In this document: in pieces, positions 1-11,900 of the stretch
How the letters are laid out: every line of letters begins with the position of its first letter
How positions within the stretch are numbered: position 1 is the first letter of the stretch
Assembly (NCBI GenBank): GCA_038496445.1
Contig: JALMLS010000070.1
Coordinates: 96,574 to 160,573 of the forward strand
Direction of reading: 5' to 3'
DNA from: Trichosphaerium sp. ATCC 40318
Taxonomy: Eukaryota; Discosea; Flabellinia; Trichosidae
Length of the DNA stretch: 64,000 nt
The notes under the pieces: model-generated
Seen by the model: the letters and a program-made list of their open reading frames with translations, nothing else
Databases searched by the model: none
What the model was told of the DNA's origin: nothing
Made by a program: the position numbers and the translations under genes

Positions 1-801
1 ATGATACGTGGTACGTAAACGCTTGCACAATGCTTGCTTAAACATTACTTTTTTGCTACTTAACAGCGCTTTATTAAATTCTAAAAGGTGGTTGGTATGC
101 TGAATCTATTGGCACTAAAACATGTACAACTATGGGTTTCGGTAAATGCAACCCTCGTTCAGTCGTAGGACACACTCGCTGGCAAAATTGCCCATTGGGA
201 ATGTGGAACGAGCTCAGAAACAATAATGGTAACTTTGATGATCGTACCATGGCGTTCTGGCATAAATTCGACAATATCACCTGCGGGTATGTTCACCACA
301 ACCGCGTAAAGAAATCTTTACGTTTTCACTAACAAACTGTGTAATCCTAACGGTTAACGTTTAGAGAAAAGGTTGGCGTAAATTTCGTCATTTCTGTTGC
401 GTGTGATCCTCAACGTGCCCGTGATCAATACGAAGAAGCATACAGCAACTTGTGCGCACCAGATGCTACATACATGCCAGACTTTGATGATGCTCCAACA
501 ATGTACGAGCTTTTTATTTTAAGTACCAATTTAATGACTTTGGACTTAAACTCTTCGTAGGTATTGGCCTTACGAGTGCAAGTGTAATGCACCTACTGGA
601 AACTACTCAGAAGTACCTTGTAGATGCGCTGACGGTAAGTAGTAGCTGTTTTTTTTGTTTTGTAGAGTGCAAATCTTTTCTTTCTTTCGTTCTTTTTGGA
701 ATTGTTTTCTGATCTTATTGTTAGGTTTATTCGAAGGGGTTCCTCATGGTATGATGATGACTCGTTCTCTGGGTGACGCAGACTATGATGACTCGCTCTA
801 G
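1..801 (+). CDS. Secreted-type cysteine-rich protein, 3' part (5' end outside window)
   Basis: Four exons can be joined in one frame: about 90-288, 367-502, 559-633 and 725-801, with a donor-like GTACGT at 11 showing that another exon lies upstream. Introns use GTACG or GTATGT donors and TAG acceptors. The product has regularly spaced cysteines (for example the stretches YWPYECKCN and VPCRCADG) and aromatic residues, and ends in MMMTRSLGDADYDDSL then TAG. Cysteine spacing of this sort is usual in extracellular domains, but no signal peptide is visible because the start is missing. I do not recognise the family. The RSLGD string recalls PP2C phosphatases, but nothing else supports that. Confidence 0.6.
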
Positions 802-1013
802 AGTCGCGAAAACGCTCGTATTACTTATCCCCTTTTGTCCCAAAAAAAATTAGTCTACAAATAAACAAAACCCTGCAAAACTATTTTATTGCAACCAACT
901 ACGAGTAAATTGAATAGTGCCTCTTGTTATTTCGGCCAAGCACGTGAACGTGTCAAAAAGTCAACAGTTTTAATTTGGCTGATAGCTTTGTCGGTTGTTT
1001 CATTGAGCTTACC

Positions 1014-3191
1014 ATGAAACAGTTTGGTTGGGGTGAGAAAACAGGTGGATACACACACGAAGAGACGAGTGAGCTGTTGAATACAGTTCATGCCTTCTTT
1101 GGCGTTGAAAAGCGCACTCCTTACCCTTCAACTATATCTGAAGCTGTTTTGGATGGTTTAAGAAAGCCTCGTTTTAAACTACCACAAAACTTGTTAAAAA
1201 TCTCTACAAGCGATGGTGAACAGCGGATAAGGCATTCTTATGGCTGCAGGTATGTTCCGTTTGAAGATATGTGACATATGATGCGTTTTTAGTTATGTTG
1301 ATGTTATGACTTGTTTTTATCAAAACTTTGACAACCTTGTTGATTATGTCGCCTTCCCGTGCTCTGAACAAGACTTGCAGTTGTATTTGGCTTATGCCAA
1401 AGCTAAAAAAGGTAAGTGCCGCTTCTTTATCACGTTTATAATAAACGTGATGACATTTAACGTGGTGAGCTAATTTTTTACAGTTGCACTTCATATTTAT
1501 GGTGGAGGAACATCTGTGGTAAAGGGCGTAGAGCCTACACGCGATGGAAGGTATATAGGAAGTATATCAGTGTCACTTCAGAAGCTCAATGCCGTGATTG
1601 GTATGGTATTGTCTGAAATATTACTTCTAACAATGCTAGATCTGGACGAAGAAAATCTTTTAGTACGAGTGCAAGCCGGCATACTGGGTAGAGATTTAGG
1701 GAAAATACTTAAGAGGTATAAACTAGCTTTCAGGCACTATCCACAGAGCTATGAGTTTTCGTCTGTTGGTGGATGGATAGCAACAAAAGCAGGAGGTAAA
1801 ATCATTCTATCTTTAACTACTTTTAATAGTATTCCTTAGGTCACTTTGCTACGGTATATACACGTATAGATCACTTTGTCCATTCTATGAGGGTACTATT
1901 ACCTAATGGAAAGATTTTAGAAACCTCCAAGTTCCCGTCTAGTGGCACTGGCACGACTCTTAACAAAGTGTTTTGCTAAGCTTTTTACAGGACCTACAGC
2001 TGATGATATATTTCTGGGCTCAGAAGGCTCACTTGGTATCATCACAGAAGCAACGTTAAAGATACAAAAACGACCTAGATATCGCATAAGTGGAACTGTA
2101 CAATTTTCTTCCTTCAATGATGCAGTTTCTGCAGTTAAGGAGACGGTACAAAATGGCTTGACACCAAGGTACAAGAGTAGAACTGTTCGCTTTTTGCTCC
2201 TTAATGTAACCTTTTTTTTTCAGCAATTGCAGGCTATTAGACTCTAAAGAAGCTCTTTTGAATCAAGTATCCCTAGAGTCCAAGTCTGTCCTCATACTAG
2301 GTTTTGAATCGGCTTGTGACAGAAACTTGGAAGCATCAATAGCACCTTGTTTAGAAATATGCAAAAGATACAATGGAGCTTTTGACTCATCTAAAATCAA
2401 AACACGTCAAGGTGATGAAGGATCTAAAACTGGATCTGCAGGTGAATGGTAATACCTGCTATAATCACAAAATTACCTTCGATGTGCTGATAGTTTTTTT
2501 TTATAAGGCGTAGAAGATTCTTAAACATGCCATACCTCAGGGATGAGTTGGCTCGTTTTGGTATTATTTCTGAAACTTTCGAAACGTGTTGTACTTGGAG
2601 CAACTTTCCAACACTTCGTAGTACTGTAACAAAGGCGGCTAAATCGGTAATGAAGTCCTTGAATATCAGAGGCGAAATAACTTGTCGTTTCACGCATATA
2701 TATCCAGGTAAGCGCTATCTACCAGTAACGTAGACTTCCTCTGAAAATAATTTAGAAATTTAACCTACCTATATTTAGATGGACCTGCTCCTTACTTTAC
2801 AGTTATTGCTTTTGGGCATAGCGGACAAGAAATAAAAGAATGGAAAGAAATAAAAACGGCTGTATCTAAAGCGCTGGTGAATGCAGGTGGAACAATGTAC
2901 GCCATGAAAGAGATATCTTTTCTTTACATAAAGATCGAAAACATTTTGTATTTTGGATTGGACCTTTTGACTTTGTTAGTTCCCACCATCATGCAGTCGG
3001 AAGAGATCATATGGAATGGTATTTAAAGCACACAGATACTGAGTTTATTAAAATACTATCAGATATAAAAAGGTATAAAGTTTACATTGAATGAGTTGAT
3101 AAACCTAAAACTGTTCTTGAATAGAAGCACTGACGTATCATGGATTCTTAACCCTGGCATATTAATTCCTATTGCTTCCAGTCACTTATAA
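1014..3191 (+). CDS. AGPS-type FAD-linked oxidase/synthase with C-terminal peroxisomal signal SHL
   Basis: Product of roughly 600 residues from about nine exons. It resembles alkylglycerone-phosphate synthase and the related bacterial FAD-binding oxidoreductases. AGPS replaces the acyl chain of acyl-dihydroxyacetone phosphate with a fatty alcohol in peroxisomes, the committed ether-lipid step. Visible landmarks in order: an N-terminal FGWGEKTGGY segment; the FAD-binding IYGGGTSVVKG loop; HYPQSYEFSSVGGWIATKAGG; DIFLGSEGSLGIITEA; and the histidine motif ISHHHAVGRDH, formed across an intron with donor near 2900 and acceptor near 2982. The last exon ends ILNPGILIPIASSHL then TAA. SHL is a recognised PTS1 variant. 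The N-terminus is shorter than in the second AGPS at 26421-29265 and looks closer to bacterial members. The first ATG in frame is used. Exact substrate unproven. Confidence 0.85.
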
Positions 3192-3492
3192 AATCGGTAT
3201 TACTTCCAGTAAGGTTTCATGCTGTTGCTCAAACAATCACGTGCCTGTCAAAAAAGATACAAATAGCAAGAATATAGTTACGACTGTCTACACAATTTTT
3301 TTTTGCTACGCCAAGCGTAGTTTAAGTCAAGATTTAAACGTCCTCCCACTACGTACTACATACTGTAGCTTGGCAAAATTTAGTTTTCGCGTTGATAGGA
3401 GAAACGGTTGCTCCGATTGCACGCGGCTTAACTAAGGGGGAAAAGTTTGTCCCTTTTTGAAAACCAGTTAATACATAGTTGAATAATACATC

Positions 3493-4852
3493 ATGACAGA
3501 AGCAAAACAGCGCATTGTTGCTGTAACGGGAGCTACTGGCTATCTAGCAGGACATGTCATCAAACAGCTTCTCGAAAAAGGTTACTCTGTGCGTGGTACA
3601 GTCCGTAACAAAGCAAACAAAGAGAAATCTCAGCACCTCATGGACATTGCCTCGAAACTCGGTGGAAAACTAGAACTATTCGGTAAGTTCCACAAAGGCA
3701 CTGCGGTATATTTACGAAAGGTACTTGTTTAGAAGCTGATTTAACGAAGAAAGGATCATTTGATAAAGTAACGTCTGGTGCGGACTTTGTGATACACACA
3801 GCGTCACCGTTTCAAATGGTGGCAAAAAACCCTGAAAAAAATCTGTTAAAACCAGCGTACGTTTCATTTTGATGTTCTGGTTTAAACGACTTTAATTAAT
3901 GACTAGTGTTGAGGGTACAATAGATGTACTAACATCTTGCAAAAAATCAGGGAGCGTCAAGAAAGTATGCAACGATTTCCTGTTTTACAAATTTGTGAGA
4001 AAACACGTGCTAATTTTCTTTGCTAGGTGGTTTTGACGTCTTCTGTTGTTGCTATTGCATTCCATGGAAAAGTACCAAAGGGGCAAATACCAACATTCAC
4101 TGAGGAAGATTGGAATACTACTTCAGACATAAAACATGAAGCGTATGCTTTAAGCAAAGTTCGAGCTGAAAAAGCCGCTTGGGACTTCATGAAAGATATT
4201 GATGATTTCTCCCTTGTCACCATAAACCCTGCCCTAATCATAGGACCAGTTCTTTCAAAAGGAAGGTTAGGTGAAAGCGTAGGAATAATCAAAAGGTAGC
4301 AAAACCTCAGAGGGAAAACTAAAGAGCTATTTTTATCAAAATTAACTTGTTTGTAGCCTTGTTAGCGGTGAGTATCCTCGAGCACCTAACTTCAACTTTT
4401 GCGTTGTCGATGTACGTGACGCAGCTAAATCACATATACTTGCTATGGAGAATGAGGAAATTAAAGGTAATATAGTCTTTCTCTTGACTTCTCATAAAGG
4501 CAACAGGTCAACGATACCTTTGTACAAAAGAAGGCAGTATAGCTTGTTTGGAGATGTGCAAAGTGCTCAAGAAGAGCTTTCCAAAAATGCCAATTCCTAC
4601 CAAGCCAATGCCAAATTTTGTCCTGTATGTTGCCGCTATAGTGGACTCAAGGCTATCATGGGGATGGCTAAAAAGGAATCTAAACAAAACGTTATTGTTT
4701 GATAATACCAAAATTAAAAAGCACGTTTATAGTAAAATTGTGTCATACTAACTTGCTGCAGAGACATGAAAGTAGAATTCCGAGATGTTGAAGATTCGTT
4801 AGTAGATACTGTTAAATCTTTGATTGAATTTGGATTTATTACAAAGAAGTAG
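3493..4852 (+). CDS. Dihydroflavonol-4-reductase-like extended SDR (NAD(P)-dependent epimerase/reductase)
   Basis: About 340 residues from seven exons, starting at the ATG after a T/A-rich leader. The N-terminus has the extended-SDR nucleotide-binding motif TGATGYLAG (residues 12-20). VVLTSSVVA supplies the conserved serine, and EAYALSKVRAEKAAW contains the catalytic YxxxK. The order and length match the dihydroflavonol reductase/cinnamoyl-CoA reductase-like family, which reduces carbonyls with NADPH; the natural substrate in protists is generally unknown. No targeting signal is evident, so it is probably cytosolic. It follows the AGPS-like gene by 300 bases on the same strand, but nothing proves a shared pathway. 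Ends GFITKK then TAG. Confidence 0.88.
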
Positions 4853-5263
4853 AATATGAAAAAAAAAACAATGCAACTGCTCACGTGGCATTTTTTTTTT
4901 ATTTCTTCCACAAGGTCGCCTTGTAAACTCTTTAAGAAATAAAGTCACGTGCAAGGCAGTGGTAGAAAAATTTATCACCATTTGAATAAGTCCATGACGT
5001 TAACGCAATTATTCTTTTTATTTGGTTCAGGGGGTGTTTTTTCAGTATTGTTTAGTTTAATTAATGTAGTACATTAAGTCACATAGAGCTGTTATGCCAA
5101 GCCAATTCTGTATCCTTGTTTGTGATTGTACCTAATTCTTTTTTTAAGACATATCATAAGCTTTTTATTAGCTGATGCGCTCCAAATAATAATTGAAGCG
5201 TGCTTATAAGATAACAGTTCAATACCTGTTTTGAGTTAGTATTGTTGGAAAAGAAGAAAATGT
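4853..5263. other. Intergenic stretch between convergent genes
   Basis: Lies between the stop codons of two genes that face each other. It holds A- and T-homopolymers and two CACGTG palindromes (about 4895 and 4944). I see no credible exon; open frames here are short and T-rich. It presumably contains both 3' untranslated regions. Confidence 0.6.
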
Positions 5264-7201
5264 TTAAAGTTTGGTACCAGTTTTAGCACAAATGATGTGT
5301 ACAGATTTACTCTCAGATTTAGATAATAGAAACACACTTTTCTTGAAATCAAAATGCATCATACAAGGTAAGAAAGTACAATTAAGGTACTTCCAAACTT
5401 GTTGGCGGGTATGAACATTGTAGAGATAAATACAGGTTTTGACATCCATGCTGTTTTCAATTGGTAGAGTATGGCTATACAACACATAATCTAGAATACT
5501 TAGTAAGAGGTATAAACTTGAAAGACGATACTACCTTTGGTTTTATAGTACTCGTATTGCACACAAGCAAAAGTATTGGGAGGAGCGAGAGTGATACACT
5601 TTTTTTCCTCCATAAAAAAAAGATGTAATCCGCCAGATTCAGTTGTTATCACCAAAAATTGTAAACCACTCGCTGAAGAGTACAGTTTGGCTTCGCTTGT
5701 TTGATGAGGAATTCCTTCGATACTTGTCAATACTTTATGCTTTTAGACTATGTCAGCAATTACAAATATAGATAGATATTTCTCACCCTTTTTATTCGGT
5801 TCCAAGAGCACAGTGTGATTCCTCTCTTTGTCAATAGAAATACCCCTTCTGGTGTTGTTCCCACAATTTTAATGTATGATGATCCGCAATTGCTTTCATC
5901 CGGAAACACATAAGAGGGTCGTAAAGGTACACTAAGACACAATAAGTATCATAAATGGATGGTCAAGTACGTCTTTGTTTCAAGCCTTGTGATATCAAAG
6001 AATGCCGCTTTCATGAATGTATCAGTACTTAGAGTGTATGTAGTTTTGTATATCTACAACGCATTATATAAGAGCGTATTTTGAACGGTACCCTTACCAC
6101 AACGGCAAATTCTTTATGAACTACAATGTCAACAATACAAGATCCTCTTATCTCAGAATCAAATACATCATCTGGATCAACAGCCAGTTTAAGTTGTCCT
6201 TTAGATTTTATTCGCCCTATATCACTGACACTAAACAGTTCTAGATCCCTCAATCCTCTTTCTGCTACTATGAGCATCTCAGACAATGCATCTATTCAGG
6301 CGTCAACTGTCAAAAAATAGTTTAGTTACGCTACCATTCACGTAAACACCACTGCAACCCTTTCCTAAAAAATTCGACACTTCGTTCTTCTTTTGTTGGC
6401 ATCCTTCTTTTTTCAAGAAATACACCGTCGCACTCTCTTTCTTGTAATTGTGCATTACGTCTTTGTGTATTTTGGGATAGACTCGGTCAAGTGCTAAGTT
6501 TTGAACAAAAAACCAATCAAGTCTTCTCACTCTTCGTCCAGGCTTACAAACTGTTCCCGTTTTGCAAGTAGGCCGGTACGTGGTCTTGGATATTTTAATA
6601 TAGTTCTCAAGGCGACTATTCTAGTTCAGCAAGAATATTGTCAAAAATCACGTGGACGTACCTCTTCCACTCCTGAGCCGCATCAAACGCCATAAACTAC
6701 TAGTGTTAGCAGCATGTTTGTAAACTTCTTCTTACCTTTGCTTTCCACGTGTCATATGGACCTGTTGTAGTATCGCCAGGTAACTTGTCAATCCAGAAAT
6801 AGTCCTCTTGAATAAACAAATACCACTCCCAACACACCAACCTAAAATGAACCTTACTAAAAGCCTTACAAAAACAGCATTGAATGTACGCACTGTAGAG
6901 ATTGTAGTGTTACAGCTGATGAGTAGCTCCAAATCATATAATGACACTCGACAGGTATAACAGGGGGGTCGTTTACGCGTCTGAGAGCCGGTTTTGGCTG
7001 TATATTGAATGTCCATAGTCGTTGATGCCGAGTTTTGCATGGTACTTTTTTTTTGGGTTTTTTCTTTTTAAACGGATTGTCTGTTTGTTTATTATTTAAT
7101 TGGATAAACTGGTACGTCGACTTACTTGGTTCTTCTATTGCCCACTCCATTTTTATGACAAGGGAATAACAATCGAAGTATTCAGAGAACATTTTAACCA
7201 A
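5264..7201 (-). CDS. Unrecognised multi-exon protein, possibly beta-propeller-like
   Basis: A spliced gene of about nine exons. The N-terminal exon (start 7201, or the in-frame ATG at about 7147) carries a strongly basic patch KKKKPKKK. It splices in phase to a Trp/Tyr-rich exon (CWEWYLFIQEDYFWIDKLPG), then to exons with DAAQEWKRIVALRTILKYPRP and HKDVMHNYKKESATVYFLKK. The C-terminal half consists of short beta-rich segments such as LQFLVITTESGGLHLFF and IKIVGTTPEGVFLLTKRG, typical of WD40/CNH-like blades. No catalytic motif or membrane helix is certain. Convergent with the reductase gene. I do not recognise the family; propeller identity is inference from segment texture only. Confidence 0.5.
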
Positions 7202-7505
7202 ATATACACGGAAAACAATAGCTATTGTTACTCTAATTTTTTATTGTCATATTACACTCAATGCTAAGGTACATATACTTACAATAAAATTAAGGCATCT
7301 GCCATTTAGAACTAGCACAGCTCATGAAACCTATTGAAAGCCACTTCTTCATGGATAAATGGGCCATAAAAAAATGTGATTTAAGGTCGTCCTCTAATTT
7401 TACTAACTAGTATATGCACCTCTTATTTTAGACCATTTCAGTCACGTGTTTTAGAAAATTACCATTCTGTTAACAGTAATTCAAACGCAAAACAGCCATC
7501 TATAG
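7202..7505. promoter_or_regulatory. Divergent intergenic region
   Basis: Separates the starts of the minus-strand unassigned gene and the plus-strand Josephin-like gene, so it should hold both promoters. A CACGTG palindrome lies at about 7442, 60 bases before the plus-strand start. No TATA-like element stands out with confidence. Confidence 0.4.
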
Positions 7506-8264
7506 ATGTTTCGAGCCATTCACAGAACGATTACCACTAAGTTCTCATCTATACTCAAGGTTATCGCAATGGAAGATTACTCAAGTGAAGAGTATTTTGA
7601 CGACTTTTTGGACGAGTACGATGACATTGAGAGTACATTTAAAGTTTGGAAGCAAAGACGCTTTGGTTCGGCATATACACCTTCTCGTGGTCGCAGCAAA
7701 GGACCCAAAAAGCAAAATCGCAAATTAACTACACCAGAGGTCATAAAGAAACCGACTGTAACTTCAGATAAGCGTAGCTTGCCTGACAAAAACCCTAAAG
7801 TGTACACTGCCAAAAACAAAAACAAAGGAATGGCTGACGGGTTATGCAAGATGCACGCGTTGAATGCATTTTATGGAAGAGCAAAGCTTAATGAGAAAGC
7901 ATATAGAAGTTTATGTAATGAGTTTGATGTATCACGTGGGTTACCAAAGGGTACATCAGTAAGATATTTCTTAGTTGATGAAGGAAATGTTCTATCATTT
8001 ATTGTGGAAAAGGGTGGAGACTTCGAAACAAAGTACTTCTCTTTCGGCGAACAATTACGTATTGGTGGCAATGTCATTGGATTTTTTGAGTTTAATAGTA
8101 AGCATACTTGGTATTGGGCAGCACAAAAGAACGGTCAATGGACAAAATGTGATGATATGAAAGGTGCAAGGAGAAACGTTGTTCTCAATCTAGAAAAATG
8201 TAAAAACTTGGGTCAAGTTGTAGTGTATAAACGACAGAGCAATGAAGTCAACGTATCACATTAA
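7506..8264 (+). CDS. Josephin-like cysteine protease (putative deubiquitinase), intronless
   Basis: A single uninterrupted frame of 252 residues. An acidic N-terminal segment (about 22-48) and a basic linker (50-109) precede a compact C-terminal domain. That domain opens with DGLCKMHALNAFYG, matching the catalytic-Cys helix of Josephin enzymes (Cys114 here). It later has SKHTWYWAAQKNGQW (His200), with Asp216/217 as candidate third residue. Josephin proteins cleave ubiquitin from substrates, and spacing and order fit that fold, though overall similarity is limited. Another papain-like or OTU-like protease is possible. The gene lacks introns in an intron-dense neighbourhood. A second in-frame ATG at 7569 (residue 22) could be the real start. 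Confidence 0.55.
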   Translation: MFRAIHRTITTKFSSILKVIAMEDYSSEEYFDDFLDEYDDIESTFKVWKQRRFGSAYTPSRGRSKGPKKQNRKLTTPEVIKKPTVTSDKRSLPDKNPKVYTAKNKNKGMADGLCKMHALNAFYGRAKLNEKAYRSLCNEFDVSRGLPKGTSVRYFLVDEGNVLSFIVEKGGDFETKYFSFGEQLRIGGNVIGFFEFNSKHTWYWAAQKNGQWTKCDDMKGARRNVVLNLEKCKNLGQVVVYKRQSNEVNVSH

Positions 8265-8294
8265 ACCTGTATTCTTTAATTATAATAAAGGGTC

Positions 8295-8510
8295 TTACGA
8301 ATAACATTCTACTTTTCCTTTATTCTTTGCTTGGTGCCATGTAATTTCATCGCCATGTTGAGTCCAAGCAGAAGCAGAAATCATTTGGCCATTTTCAAAT
8401 ATGTGCTCGTTCATGTACTCAGCGTAATGCCTTCCTTCCTCAAGTGCATGTAGCTGACCATAATGGTAGCTAATCTGTAAATCAACTACAACATTTCTAC
8501 GATACGTTGC
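8295..8510 (-). pseudogene. Remnant of a MORN-variant (YwqK-like) repeat gene
   Basis: The minus-strand frame ending in TAA at 8295 encodes segments such as ISYHYGQLHALEEG, HIFENGQMISAS and GDEITWHQAKNKG. These resemble the W-x-x-N-G-Q repeats of the genes at 25052-25669 and 53820-55247. It has no plausible start: the frame runs into a stop about 215 bases upstream, and only two to three degenerate repeats remain. Best read as the 3' fragment of a decayed paralogue. Convergent with the Josephin-like gene, 30 bases away. Confidence 0.45.
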
Positions 8511-8937
8511 TTATGCCGTCTTTAGAAGTCAGTACTATGAAAAGGCCTTGTTCCTTGCTGGTACCTTGGTCTCCATTGTTGAAGTCAACACTTTATTTAG
8601 TAGAACGAAAGGTATTAGGTGTTCTGGGAAGCTCGCTTGTATAAGAATGATCAAATACTATACGTATCAGGTAAGATATGTGTTCCACAAACAAGATCAG
8701 ATTAGCTAACCAGCTAAGCAAATGTGTTAACACCTTTGAAATCAAATAGTTGATGATTTGCTTCCGTATGCTTTGTGTATCTGGGAATGATTTGAAAATG
8801 CAAGTAGCTTCAGCGCAAGCTGCCTTGCACTTGGGTGATGAGATAAACTATTCTAAGTCAATTGCTGCGCTACAGCCCTTCAAAACGCAAGGGAGACCTT
8901 ACACGACACCTTGCCAGTTTGAAACAAATGCAAATTA
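8500..8937 (+). other. Possible short two-exon coding fragment, unassigned
   Basis: Two open segments can be joined by a GTAAGA...TAG intron (about 8670-8750). The first reads roughly SQYYEKALFLAGTLVSIVEV and the second ends GRPYTTPCQFETNAN then TAA. No start codon is clear and no family is recognised. It could be the tail of a gene, a pseudogene or chance. Confidence 0.25.
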
Positions 8938-8997
8938 AAAAGTCACGTGTTTTCTAAACGAATCAACCGTTGGTTAGTATTATTGTTTCACCTCACA

Positions 8998-11900
8998 ATG
9001 GCAGCTTTAGTTACGCCCAAAAAGTCAATAAAAACCATCCTAAGTGTAACCAGCATCACACAAATAAACGTACTTATCCAACTGTTTTAGGAAGCGGCTA
9101 CACTTCAATCAGTGCCTTATGATGTACTAAACGAGATTACGTTATATTTAACTGCCAATAACGTTTTCACTCTTCGACTTGTGTCAAAGCGACTGTGTAG
9201 GACACTAAACGAGAAATCATTCATGAAGGTACGAAGAAGACTGAATTATTTTTATTTTGAGTGTAACAATGTAACGGTTTTTTGTGCTCTACAAGTAGCG
9301 TTAAATGTGTAATTTGATACGTTAACGCTGAACATTGCCGTTCTATGTTGGTTTCTTTTAAAACACTTTGGACAATGGCATAAAAGTTTGAGTTTTTCTA
9401 CCACCTACGATAACTTAAACCCTTTTTTTTTGTTGTACTAAGAAATGGTACATGGTTGGCTGTGTGTTTGTTGGACTTTACCGACTAAATCGTTGTAAGA
9501 AAATCACAATTTTACGCTTGTCCAAACTTTTTTTTTCGGCTGCGAGCGTAAGGAATTCATACCAAAAGGACGAAGGAGAAATAAAAATGTCCAGTTTTAA
9601 ATGAAAGTCAACATATAATAGCTCATCCTTTACGAGGCCATTGTACCAATGCTTTTATGGGGCAGTGACACACAGGATGCTGTTTTCTTGAGTAATGTTG
9701 TACGTTTTTTAACACGGCCAAAGTAGCACGTGCTTTGATGTTTGATTTTTACTTAATTACCTTAAAGCCAAATGAAGCGCAACAATACTTTGAAGCAATG
9801 CTTGCCTATATTCGTAATAATGTATTTAATATTGCTGATCGACATGCAAGACAAATGGCAGCCCATTTTCTTTCTCGTCTTGATACTTGTACGGAGGCAG
9901 AATTTTATGATGTGGTCGAACAAGTATTACTCTCTTAATCTCTTATTTGCTTAAACACGTGTAGATTGAAACAATGGCATTGAAAGCTCTTGACAGCACA
10001 CGCCCAAGCATCAGGAAAGATGCCTTGTATGTCTCCCTTCATTTTTTTTTGATTCTTGTTTTATTCTAGTTTTTGTTAATCGACACTGAGCTGTTTCTTG
10101 CTAACTGCATTTCAGTGAGGTTCTTGGGCTTAGTTCCGTGCTATCCGTAGAGACTATTAAAGTAAAAAACGCAGTTATTAGCCGTTTAGGTGATGAGGAA
10201 CAAATGTTTGATATGGCTAGATATCTCGCCAGAATGAGATATTTTGTAGAAGATTACAGATGGGTATGTTTAATGTACCGTAATCTATTAAACCTTTTAC
10301 CATCATTAGGAAGAAATTATTATAGAAGAACCTCTGAAAAAGCTTTTAGACATAATCAATTTTGAAGAGATACTAAAGTAATACAGATTGTATTAGTTGA
10401 CAAAGTACTAACTGTAACTTTTGTAGGTCTGATTCAATTCTTTTTCACCAACGAGGACCAGATTTTGTACAAGCTTTACAAGCAGTTCTAATGGCATCAG
10501 GACCTGCATTTGCAAGGAGAAAAAGGCGTATCTTGCACAATATGGTAAAGGCTATCAGAGATATTGATGAAAGTACACCTTTCGCCACTCCTTCAGCCAA
10601 GCCAGCAAACTTCATGAAGAGTCTTATTATAGCGGTTGTTGCAGTCATTATGAATATGAGTATGTTTCATCCTTTTAATCCGCTTGATGCCACTGTTAAC
10701 TGTTGCTGTAGGAACAATAGACAATATGTTATACGGACATCTAATGCCAATTCTTGTTCGCATCATTAGATATGTAGTCACCTGTGAAGAACAACAACAA
10801 TTGCAACGAGAAGCTTTATCAGCTATGCATCGTGTTGCTTTAGGTGAATACAACTCTATTCAAACTTGTAACGTTAACCTCTATTATTAGCTCATCCAAT
10901 ATTAATAATATATGAAGATGTTGTACCTTTGTTTGTACAACATCTAGAGATACAAAAAAAAACGGATGTGCAATCTCAACGGGTGCATTGCTGTTACTAG
11001 TAGTATCAGAGGAGAACCTAACCATGTATAGATTATTTGTGAACTGATTGAGCTGATAGAATATCGTGCTTGCCAACAAGGACGTCGATTTGTTAAACAT
11101 ATCAAATCTGTGATGCACGTGTTATTTGATGTTGAGGTAAATTAATTACTGCATGTGCAATAAAGCTTCAGAAATTATGCACCTGCACCTCATCTCTTCA
11201 CTGAGGCAGGTTTGATGAATAGATATGGCTGTTTGCCTACTATGGTAAGATATTCGAATGATCTGCTTGTTAGTGAGACGGTCGAACTTCTAGCTGTACG
11301 TATAACTAGGCACAAGTTTAGATTGTAATTCGTGATTCTCACAAGTAGAAGATTACCTTTAAACGGCGAATGTCCGTTTGTAAAAACGTTTAGTATGACA
11401 GATTACATTCGCAAAGCATAACCTAAAAAGCTGAATACTGTAACGACGGGGCTATTTCCTCATAAATCGAGCTGGGTACTATTAATATCAGTATTTTTGG
11501 GCAAATGCCCAAATATTCTTAACAGGTAGCACAAATGCGTCTAAACTTAGCCTTTGTGCGAGCATTGTCACCACCACTAAACAACCGATCCCTATACTCT
11601 ACGCCAAAACAGACTACATCATGATTCTGGCGTTAACGATTCATTGAAAATTGTTGTTTTGGATGCCAAATTCTGCCAAAAATAGTACATAGCGCCTCAT
11701 AAATTACAACAAGGACACGTATTGCAAGCAATAAGAATGGCAGTTAGGTCTATACAAACGCTTTCAGACATCCTTAATTGCAGTGTTGGAGAGCACATCC
11801 TTGCTGATTTCCGCTCCTTTTTAAGAGCTCATGGATGCGTTGACTTGGCTATGCTTAAGTACCGCACCTGGTACCGCCCGTTCCTCATGGACAACTCGAA

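Noticed and set aside
721-801. PP2C phosphatase from the string TRSLGD
   Set aside because: None of the metal-binding aspartate motifs are present and the protein is Cys-rich.
11490-11530. Near-palindrome TTTGGGCAAATGCCCAAA as a terminator or mobile-element end
   Set aside because: Isolated hairpin inside a probable gene, with no partner copy or flanking duplication seen.
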